From Streptomyces sp. NBC_01288 (GTDB lineage: Bacteria; Actinomycetota; Actinomycetes; Streptomycetales; Streptomycetaceae): DNA of 64,000 nucleotides. This document shows, piece by piece, positions 57,758 through 64,000 of the stretch. The stretch is taken from the NCBI RefSeq assembly GCF_035982055.1, contig NZ_CP108427.1:8679001-8743000 (forward strand), given 5' to 3'. The notes under the pieces were generated by a model. The model did not search any database. It saw nothing but the letters and a program-made list of their open reading frames with translations, and was not told the origin of the DNA. Made by a program: the position numbers and the translations under genes. Numbering within the stretch: position 1 is the first letter of the stretch; each line of letters begins with the position of its first letter.

Positions 57758-59359
57758 ATGAGTGAGCGCACCCCCGAGCCGTCGACCGTCCTGCTCCGCC
57801 GCGGCGAAGTCCACAGCCCCGCCGACCCCTTCGCGACCGCGATGGTCGTGGAGCGCGGCCAGGTCGCCTGGGTCGGCTCCGAGGGCGCCGCCGACGCCTT
57901 CGCGGACGGCGTCGACGAGGTGGTCGACCTCGACGGCGGGCTGGTCACCCCGGCGTTCACGGACGCACACGTCCACACCACCGCCACCGGCCTCGCGCTC
58001 ACCGGCCTCGACCTGTCCGACGCGCCCTCCCTGGAGGCGGCCCTGTCCCTCGTCCGGGACTTCGCCGCCGCCCGCCCGGCCGACCGCGTCCTGCTCGGCC
58101 ACGGCTGGGACGCCGCCCGCTGGCCCGGGGGCCGCCCGCCGACCCGCGCCGAACTCGACACGGCGACCGGCGGACGCCCGCTGTACCTCTCCCGCATCGA
58201 CGTCCACTCGGCGGTCGTCACCACGGCCCTGCTCGACCTGGTCCCCGGCTTCGAGGCGCCGGACGGCCCCCTCACCGCCGACGCCCACCACGCCGTACGC
58301 GCCACCGCGCTGGCCGCCATCACGCCGGAGCAGCGCGTCGTGGCCCAGCGCACCGCCCTGGCCCGCGCGGCGTCCCTGGGCGTCGGTTCGGTCCACGAGT
58401 GCGCGGGACCGGACATCTCCTCCGAGGACGACTTCACGGGCCTGCTGCGGCTCGCCCGTGAGGAGCTCGGGCCGCGCGTCGTCGGCTACTGGGCCGAGCA
58501 GGACGTGGCGAAGGCGCGGGAGCTGGGCGCCGTAGGGGCTGCCGGGGACCTCTTCGTCGACGGCTCCATCGGCTCGCACACCGCCTGTCTGCACCAGCCG
58601 TACACCGACGCCGGGCACACCGGCATCGCGTACCTCGACGCGGACGCCGTCGCCGCCCATGTCGTCGCGTGCGCCGAGGCGGGCCTCCAGGCGGGCTTCC
58701 ACGCCATCGGGGACGCCGCGGTGACCGCGGTGGTCGACGGCTTCCGGGCAGCCGCGGAGAAGGTCGGCCTGGGCCGCGTCCGCGCCGCCCGCCACCGCGT
58801 CGAACACGCCGAGATGCTCACCCCGGAGACCATCGCGGCCTTCGCCGAGCTGGGTCTGACCGCTTCCGTGCAGCCCGCCTTCGACGCGCTGTGGGGCGGC
58901 GAGGAGGGCATGTACGCCCAGCGGCTGGGTGCGGAGCGGGCGCGTGCCCTGAACCCCTTCGCGGCCCTGCTGCGGGCCGGTGTGCCCCTCGCCTTCGGTT
59001 CCGACAGCCCGGTCACGCCGATCGACCCCTGGGGCACGGTTCGCGCCGCCGCGTTCCACCGGACGGCTGAACATCGGGTCTCCGTGCGGGCCGCGTTCAC
59101 CGCGCATACGCGGGGCGGCTGGCGGGCCGTAGGACGGGACGACGCGGGTGTTCTGGTGCCGGGCGCACCCGCCGACTACGCCGTCTGGCGGACCGACGCC
59201 CTGGTGGTGCAGGCGCCCGACGACCGGGTCGCGCGCTGGTCGACCGACCCGCGCTCCGGCACACCCGGACTGCCCGACCTGACGCCCGGCGGCGACCTTC
59301 CCGTCTGCCTGCGCACCGTCGTGGGCGGACGGACGGTGTTCGTACGGCCGGGCGAGTGA
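57758..59359 (+). CDS. YtcJ/NfdA-type amidohydrolase
   Basis: The 533-residue metal-dependent hydrolase has the amidohydrolase_3 fold: DLDGGLVTPAFTDAHVHTTA with the HxH metal motif, LGHGWDAARWPGGRPPTRAE, FHAIGDAAVTAVVDGFRAAA, HRVEHAEMLTPETIAAFAEL and PLAFGSDSPVTPIDPWGTVR with the catalytic aspartate. Relatives hydrolyse N-substituted formamides or similar amides. No signal peptide, so it works in the cytoplasm. Promoter and substrate unknown. Confidence 0.88.
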   Translation: MSERTPEPSTVLLRRGEVHSPADPFATAMVVERGQVAWVGSEGAADAFADGVDEVVDLDGGLVTPAFTDAHVHTTATGLALTGLDLSDAPSLEAALSLVRDFAAARPADRVLLGHGWDAARWPGGRPPTRAELDTATGGRPLYLSRIDVHSAVVTTALLDLVPGFEAPDGPLTADAHHAVRATALAAITPEQRVVAQRTALARAASLGVGSVHECAGPDISSEDDFTGLLRLAREELGPRVVGYWAEQDVAKARELGAVGAAGDLFVDGSIGSHTACLHQPYTDAGHTGIAYLDADAVAAHVVACAEAGLQAGFHAIGDAAVTAVVDGFRAAAEKVGLGRVRAARHRVEHAEMLTPETIAAFAELGLTASVQPAFDALWGGEEGMYAQRLGAERARALNPFAALLRAGVPLAFGSDSPVTPIDPWGTVRAAAFHRTAEHRVSVRAAFTAHTRGGWRAVGRDDAGVLVPGAPADYAVWRTDALVVQAPDDRVARWSTDPRSGTPGLPDLTPGGDLPVCLRTVVGGRTVFVRPGE

Positions 59360-59890
59360 TCTCCCGGGGTGGCGCGCCCCCGATCCACGGCCGCCGCCCT
59401 GTCGCGCGACCTGCGCATCCTCTGCCCTGACCAGCCGGTTGAGGGAGAAAGGCCAGGTCAAACGGCTGTTGACAGGCGGCCGCAGGGGGCCGGTAGGTTC
59501 GTCCGAGTCCACCACCGGACGCCCGACCGGGGAACCTCCGAGCAATCGCCGAAGCGCCGCTGGGTCAGGGTCGGTGTGCCGCACCGGGCACCGAAACTGG
59601 GAGCCAGGCTCAGCGCCCGCGCCACGGCGAGGGAACGTTCCGGCCGGTCGGCTGGTGTGACCCGGGTGGGGCCCGGACGTTCAGTAGACAACGGCCTTGG
59701 TCGACCCGCAGCCGGCGGGTCCCAGGTCGGCCCGAAGGGCGCCGGGCCCCCATCCGCAGCACTGGATACCGAAAAGGACGTTCTTACCCCGTTCTTGTCG
59801 AATCGACACCGCCGTACGAACGACGTGGCACGTCATGCCAGGCCGCGGCCACTATGGTGGACGCCTGCGTACGGACATGAAGGGGCAGCA
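59360..59890 (+). other. Long gene-free leader region before ppm
   Basis: The 531-nt gap contains a good SigHrdB-type promoter: TTGACA (59469-59474), 18 bp, GTAGGT (59493-59498). If used, ppm would have a leader of nearly 390 nt. The gap also has GGCGGGTCCCAGGTCGGCCC-type GC-rich stretches that can fold and a TTCTTACCCCGTTCTTGTCG stretch of lower GC at about 59783. No supported gene. Confidence 0.5.
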
Positions 59891-60703
59891 GTGAACGACG
59901 GCGACGGAGCCCTCGCGGCACAGGCCCAGGGGCGGAAGTTCGGCCCGCTCGGCAAGGCCTTGGTGATCATCCCGACCTACAACGAGGCGGAGAACATCAA
60001 GTCCATCGTCCGGCGGGTGCGGCAGTCGGTCCCCGAGGCTCATGTCCTCGTGGCGGACGACAACAGCCCCGACGGCACCGGCAAGCTGGCCGACGAGCTG
60101 GCGGCCGAGGACGAACAGGTCCAGGTGCTGCACCGCAAGGGCAAGGAAGGCCTCGGCGCCGCCTACCTGGCGGGCTTCCACTGGGGCATGGACAACGGCT
60201 ACGGCGTCCTCATCGAGATGGACGCCGACGGCTCCCACCAGCCCGAGGAGCTGCCCCGGCTGCTCACCGCGCTCAAGGGCGCGGACCTGGTGCTCGGCTC
60301 CCGCTGGGTGCCTGGTGGCCGGGTGGTGAACTGGCCGAAGTCCCGTGAGTTCATCTCCCGCGGCGGCAGCCTCTACTCGCGCGTGGCCCTCGACCTGCCG
60401 CTGCGCGACATCACCGGCGGCTACCGGGCCTTCCGCCGCGAGACCCTCGAAGGCCTCGGCCTGGACGACGTGGCCTCTCAGGGCTACTGCTTCCAGGTCG
60501 ACCTGGCCCGCCGCGCGGTCCGGGCCGGCTATCACGTCGTCGAGGTCCCCATCACCTTCGTGGAGCGCGAACTCGGCGACTCCAAGATGAGCCGCGACAT
60601 CCTCATCGAGGCCCTGTGGCGGGTCACTACGTGGGGCGTGGGCGAGCGCGTCGGTAAACTCCGAGGCCGCGGCAACCCCGGGAGAAAGCCTTCACAGCCG
60701 TAG
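59891..60703 (+). CDS. ppm: Polyprenol-phosphate mannosyltransferase
   Basis: GTG 59891 follows AGGGG; 270 residues. It is a GT2 enzyme: KALVIIPTYNEAENIKSIVR, VLVADDNSPDGTGKLADELA, EMDADGSHQPEELPRLL with the DxD sugar-nucleotide site, LGSRWVPGGRVVNWP, and ITGGYRAFRRETLEGLGLDD. It loads mannose from GDP-mannose onto polyprenyl phosphate for protein O-mannosylation and lipoglycans. The S. coelicolor counterpart (Ppm) is needed for phage phiC31 infection through protein glycosylation, from memory. The long open frame upstream is rejected as non-coding. Confidence 0.95.
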   Translation: MNDGDGALAAQAQGRKFGPLGKALVIIPTYNEAENIKSIVRRVRQSVPEAHVLVADDNSPDGTGKLADELAAEDEQVQVLHRKGKEGLGAAYLAGFHWGMDNGYGVLIEMDADGSHQPEELPRLLTALKGADLVLGSRWVPGGRVVNWPKSREFISRGGSLYSRVALDLPLRDITGGYRAFRRETLEGLGLDDVASQGYCFQVDLARRAVRAGYHVVEVPITFVERELGDSKMSRDILIEALWRVTTWGVGERVGKLRGRGNPGRKPSQP

Positions 60704-60775
60704 CCCCACGACTTCACAGGCCTCGTTGATCGTCCGCTTATCCCGCACTGAGCCGGGCCCAGGCACACTGGACGT

Positions 60776-61333
60776 ATGACGACTGGCGCACCCACCCCTT
60801 CCTCCGCCGCCCGGCCTCCGCGTTCCCGGCTGCGTACGTTCCTGCCGTTGGGCATCGCCGTGTGGCTGGTGCTGGAGATCTGGCTGCTGACGGTGGTCGC
60901 GGGCGCGTCGAGCGGTCTCACGGTCTTCCTGCTGCTCCTCGCCGGGTTCGTGCTCGGCGCCGTGGTGATCAAGCGGGCGGGCCGCCGGGCCTTCCAGAAC
61001 CTGAGCCAGGCCGTGCAGCAGGGCACCGCCCCGGCCAGCGGCGGTGGCAGCGGCCTGATGATGCTGGGCGGTCTGCTGCTGATGATCCCCGGCCTGATCT
61101 CGGACGCCCTGGGCCTGCTCCTGCTGATCCCGCCGGTCCAGAAGGCCCTGGGACGCTACGCGGAGCGCGTGGTCGAGCGGAAGCTCGGCAAGGCCGCCCC
61201 GGGCACCCTGGGAGACGCCTTCCAGCAGGCCCGTATGCACCGGCCGGACGGCAAGGTCGTCCAGGGCGAGGTCATCCGCGACGAGCCCGGCAGTGACGCC
61301 CCTCAGGGCCCGCGCCCGCCGCTCACCCGCTGA
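60776..61333 (+). CDS. fxsA: FxsA-family membrane protein
   Basis: The 185-residue protein has the FxsA core: RLRTFLPLGIAVWLVLEIWL (segment 1), LTVFLLLLAGFVLGAVVIKR (segment 2), and LMMLGGLLLMIPGLISDALG, the family's signature. The C-terminal tail is charged. E. coli FxsA affects phage T7 exclusion; the role in actinobacteria is unknown. It follows ppm by 72 nt and ends at a long bidirectional terminator. Confidence 0.92.
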   Translation: MTTGAPTPSSAARPPRSRLRTFLPLGIAVWLVLEIWLLTVVAGASSGLTVFLLLLAGFVLGAVVIKRAGRRAFQNLSQAVQQGTAPASGGGSGLMMLGGLLLMIPGLISDALGLLLLIPPVQKALGRYAERVVERKLGKAAPGTLGDAFQQARMHRPDGKVVQGEVIRDEPGSDAPQGPRPPLTR

Positions 61334-61376
61334 CGCTCCTCCCGGACACCGGGACACCGGGACCCTGGACACGCAA

Positions 61377-61416
61377 AAGCGCGGGCGCCGTACATGTTCG
61401 TACGGCGCCCGCGCTT
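61377..61416. terminator. Bidirectional terminator between fxsA and rbpA
   Basis: AAGCGCGGGCGCCGTAC (61377-61393) pairs perfectly over 17 bp with GTACGGCGCCCGCGCTT (61400-61416) around an ATGTTC loop. It lies between convergent genes and should stop both. Confidence 0.92.
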
Positions 61417-61464
61417 ACTTGCTTGTACTTGTTCGTGCGGTAGAACCGCTCCGGACCTTCAGGA

Positions 61465-61839
61465 CTAGGCCGACTTGCGGCTGTCCCTCGGGTGAACCGC
61501 GATATTCATCGCGCCGGAACGGAGAACGGCAAGACGCTCCTCAAGGACCTCTTCGAGTTCCTCGCGGGTGCGCCGCTCCATCAGCATGTCCCAGTGGGTA
61601 CGCGCGGGCTTGGCCTTCTTTTCCTCAGGGCCGTCGCCGTCGACCAGGAGTGCCTGGGCCCCGCAGACCTTGCACTCCCACTCCGGCGGAATCTCCGCCT
61701 CGACCGAGAAGGGCATCTCAAAGCGATGTCCCTTCTCGCATGCGTACTCCACGGCCTGGCGTGGTGCCAGGTCGATACCGCGGTCCGTCTCGTAGCTGGT
61801 CACCACGAGGCGCGTGCCGCGAAGAGCTCGCTCACTCAT
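61465..61839 (-). CDS. rbpA: RNA polymerase-binding protein RbpA
   Basis: The 124-residue protein begins MSERALRGTRLVVTSYETDR and has the RbpA core with zinc-site residues Cys34, His38, Cys56 and Cys59, then the sigma-interacting domain (ARTHWDMLMERRTREELEEV). RbpA activates the principal sigma factor at promoters and contributes to rifampicin tolerance. A SigR-type promoter lies upstream (61901-61927), matching the known SigR control of rbpA in S. coelicolor. Confidence 0.97.
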   Translation of the reverse strand: MSERALRGTRLVVTSYETDRGIDLAPRQAVEYACEKGHRFEMPFSVEAEIPPEWECKVCGAQALLVDGDGPEEKKAKPARTHWDMLMERRTREELEEVLEERLAVLRSGAMNIAVHPRDSRKSA

Positions 61840-61900
61840 GAATCGTGCCTCCCGGGCTTGTCGCCCACAGGACAGGTGTCGCTGTCGTCGTCATCCGGTC

Positions 61901-61927
61901 AACGTCCGGTCGGCGGTAAAGATTCCC
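61901..61927 (-). promoter_or_regulatory. SigR-type promoter of rbpA
   Basis: On the minus strand GGGAAT (61922-61927) is followed after exactly 18 bp by GTT (61901-61903). This is the SigR consensus GGAAT-N18-GTT. It lies 61 nt before the rbpA start. Confidence 0.85.
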
Positions 61928-62094
61928 GTACGGGGTCATGCGTCGCCGTCGTAGCCGCCCCTTGTTGTACCCACCAGCGCCCGGTTTGTCACATCTACTA
62001 GCAGATGTCACCTAGCGATTCGTCATCTTTGACGCGCAGTAACGGTACGCCAGGCAGGCCAAACGCGTACACTACCGCCCTTTCGTCTCCAGCG

Positions 62095-63444
62095 CTAAAT
62101 CCTCTCGGGAAGAGGATTCCCCGCGTCGCTGATCGCCCGCGCCACCGGAACCCGCGCGAGCAGCACGAATCCCACCACGAAGAAGACCACCAGGGAGATG
62201 ATCGCGTCCCGATAACTTCCGGTCAGCTGGTAGGTCACCCCGAACAGAAGGGGGCCCAGCCAGCTCATGCCCCGATCGCTCATCTCGTACGCCGAGAAGT
62301 ACTCGGCCTCTTTCCCGGGCGGCACGAGATGGGAGAACAGGGACCGGGACAGCGCCTGGCTGCCGCCCAGGACGAGGCCGATGCCGGCGGCCAGCACGAA
62401 GAACCAGACGGGCGCCCCGGCGGGCAGGAAGTACCCGGCGGCCAGCGTCACCGTCCACGCGACCAGCGAGCCGAGAATCGTCCGCTTGGCCCCGTACGTC
62501 CGGGCGAGTCGCCCCATGCCGAGCGCGCCGGCCACCGCGAGCACCTGGACCATCAGGACGGCCGTGATGAGCGTGGACTGGCTCAGGCCCAGTTCCTCGG
62601 AGCCGTACACGGATGCCTGGGAGATCACCGTCTGGATGCCGTCGTTGTAGATCAGGTAGGCGAACAGGAAGGACAGGGTGAGTGGTTTGCCGCGCATGTC
62701 CCGCACGGTCGCCGCGAGCTGCCGCCAGCCCTGCGCCGTCGGCGCCTCGGACGTCGTACGGCCGCGGTCGCGCAGCCGGTTCAGCGGTACGAGGGTGAAG
62801 GCGCCCCACCAGATCCCGGCCGAGGCGAGACAGATGCGGACGGCCATCGACTCGGAGAGGCCGAAGGAGTCGTGGGCCGTGAAGAGGATCAGGTTCAGGA
62901 CGAGGACGAGGGAGCCGGCCGCGTAGCCGAAGGCCCAGCCGCGGGAGGAGACCGCGTCGCGCTCCTCCGGAGGGGCGATCTGCGGGAGGTAGGAGTTGTA
63001 CACGACCATCGAGACGGCCACGGAGGAGTTGGCGACGATCAGCAGGAAGCCGCCGAGGAGATAGCGGTCGCCGTCCAGGAAGAACAGGCCCGTGGTGGCG
63101 GTCGCGCCCACATAGGCGGCGAGCGCCAGGAGTGGCTTCTTGCGGCCTGTACGGTCGGCTGCCGCGCCCGCGAGGGGCATGACCAGGATCGACACGATGA
63201 CGGACGCGGAGACCGTGTAGGCGAAGAAGGAACCCGCCCGGATCGGTATCCCCAGGGGATGCACGAACCCGTCCGGGTCCGCCGCCGCCTTCGCGACCGA
63301 GGTCAGATACGGGCCCAGGAACACGGTGAGCACGCTCGTCGAGTAGACGGAGCAGGCCCAGTCGTAGAAGTACCAGCCGCGCTGCTCGCGCCGCCGCTCG
63401 TCGGCCTCGTCGGCCGGCTGTGACCGCAGGGTGTCGGTACCCAC
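62095..63444 (-). CDS. Atg22/UMF1-type MFS transporter
   Basis: The 449-residue protein starts MGTDTLRSQPADEADERRRE, then GWYFYDWACSVYSTSVLTVF, the hallmark of the Atg22/UMF1 family. About 12 segments follow, with MPLAGAAADRTGRKKPLLAL as loop 2-3 and LVPPGKEAEYFSAYEMSDRG later in the protein. Fungal Atg22 exports vacuolar amino acids; bacterial substrates are unknown. Gap of 40 nt to the next minus-strand gene upstream. Confidence 0.93.
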   Translation of the reverse strand: MGTDTLRSQPADEADERRREQRGWYFYDWACSVYSTSVLTVFLGPYLTSVAKAAADPDGFVHPLGIPIRAGSFFAYTVSASVIVSILVMPLAGAAADRTGRKKPLLALAAYVGATATTGLFFLDGDRYLLGGFLLIVANSSVAVSMVVYNSYLPQIAPPEERDAVSSRGWAFGYAAGSLVLVLNLILFTAHDSFGLSESMAVRICLASAGIWWGAFTLVPLNRLRDRGRTTSEAPTAQGWRQLAATVRDMRGKPLTLSFLFAYLIYNDGIQTVISQASVYGSEELGLSQSTLITAVLMVQVLAVAGALGMGRLARTYGAKRTILGSLVAWTVTLAAGYFLPAGAPVWFFVLAAGIGLVLGGSQALSRSLFSHLVPPGKEAEYFSAYEMSDRGMSWLGPLLFGVTYQLTGSYRDAIISLVVFFVVGFVLLARVPVARAISDAGNPLPERI

Positions 63445-63484
63445 CCGTGCCCTCGTTTCTCCGTGGACGCGTCGCCCCGGGGGC

Positions 63485-64000
63485 TCAGGCCCAGACGCCC
63501 CGCTCCACCATGACCTCGCGCAGTGTGTCGATGTGATCGGTCATGATGCCATCGACCCCCAGGTCCAGGAGCCGGTGCATGCGATCGGCCTCGTTGATGG
63601 TCCACACGTGGACCTGCACTCCACGCGCGTGTGCGGCCTGCACGAAGCGCCGGTCAACCACAGGGACGCCCGACTGCTCCTCGGGCACCTGTGCGGCGAC
63701 CGCCGAACGGCGCACCGGGAGAGGCGCGCCCCAGGACCGCAGCCGCAGATTCAGCACCCCGCGCGTGCCGAACGACGTGGCCAGGCGCGGCCCGGCCAGG
63801 TGCTGGGCGCGGACCACGCGCTTCTCGGAGAAGGAGCCGACGAGGACGCGGTTCCAGGAGGCGGTGCGCTCCAGGAGATCCAGGAGGGGACGCAGCGCCG
63901 GCTCCGCCTTGATGTCGACGTTCCAGTGCACCTCGGGGAAGGTCTCCAGCAACTCCTCGAAGAGGGGCACCGGTTCCTTGCCCGCCACGCGCGCGTGGCC
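63485..64000 (-). CDS. Glycerophosphodiester phosphodiesterase, N terminus outside window
   Basis: The 171 visible residues are the C-terminal part of a GDPD TIM barrel: PEVHWNVDIKAEPALRPLLD, with the metal-binding DIK, RVLVGSFSEKRVVRAQHLAG, and QVHVWTINEADRMHRLLDLG followed by VDGIMTDHIDTLREVM. The enzyme releases sn-glycerol 3-phosphate from glycerophosphodiesters. The open frame continues to the window edge, so the catalytic-histidine N terminus lies beyond it. Confidence 0.9.
   Translation of the reverse strand, partial: GHARVAGKEPVPLFEELLETFPEVHWNVDIKAEPALRPLLDLLERTASWNRVLVGSFSEKRVVRAQHLAGPRLATSFGTRGVLNLRLRSWGAPLPVRRSAVAAQVPEEQSGVPVVDRRFVQAAHARGVQVHVWTINEADRMHRLLDLGVDGIMTDHIDTLREVMVERGVWA

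Noticed and set aside
59369..59890. N-terminal extension of ppm in the open upstream frame
   Set aside because: The extension has no family similarity and GTG 59891 has its own AGGGG ribosome site; homology starts directly after it.

Overview
The window is high-GC actinobacterial DNA with GC-rich third codon positions, many GTG starts and many overlapping ATGA or GTGA stop/start junctions. Family content points to Streptomyces: RbpA behind a SigR-type promoter, a Ppm mannosyltransferase, an RNase Sa/barstar pair, an FMN-riboswitch rib operon that includes a PnuC-like RibM, and many secreted hydrolases. From memory (not checked), the right end matches the rbpA-ppm part of the S. coelicolor chromosome (SCO1421-SCO1423).

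Layout. 1-207 is the 3' end of rsmB. 280-7812 is a minus-strand accessory block: a RibD/DHFR-like reductase followed by a six-gene cassette (class III aminotransferase, NAD(P)-dependent reductase/epimerase, acyl-CoA dehydrogenase, SRPBCC cyclase-like protein, P450, FMN-dependent 2-hydroxyacid oxidase) with no recognisable scaffold synthase. 8075-16088 holds rpe, a SorC regulator, a secreted RNase/barstar pair, an LPXTG surface protein, a GuaB1-type enzyme and a GNAT acetyltransferase. Between guaB1 and the acetyltransferase lie about five tandem copies of a ~115-bp unit. 16143-18455 holds a cationic amino-acid permease and an AsnC regulator behind a dense array of GCAAC boxes. 18950-25360 is a GntR-regulated ABC importer ending in an unusual HAD phosphatase/EEP phosphoesterase fusion. 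26786-29503 is a davA-davB-like pair (omega-amidase and lysine 2-monooxygenase) preceded by the same GCAAC boxes as the permease, which suggests one L-lysine uptake and degradation regulon split by about 9 kb.

29529-38902 carries an F420/LLM oxidoreductase, a DUF5995 protein, a GH6 glucanase, an NCS2 permease, an alginate-lyase-like protein, a thioesterase, and a divergent MFS/ROK pair; the ROK protein contains a 15-residue tandem repeat. 39076-43652 is the FMN riboswitch followed by ribE-ribM-ribBA-ribH and then hisE-hisG. 43679-46705 has a PH-domain membrane protein and two overlapping CNNM/CBS transport-type genes. 46910-57710 contains an EccA-like AAA ATPase, a uridine-kinase-like protein, a secreted C39-type peptidase, TetR and acyl-CoA dehydrogenase genes, a phosphotransferase and a second AsnC regulator. 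57758-64000 holds a YtcJ-type amidohydrolase, ppm, fxsA, rbpA, an Atg22-type MFS transporter and a truncated glycerophosphodiester phosphodiesterase.

The most notable signals are the split lysine regulon, the scaffold-less biosynthetic cassette, repeat expansions at several gene ends and inside one gene, the HAD-EEP fusion, and two near-identical TetR-type operators in front of a thioesterase and an acyl-CoA dehydrogenase.
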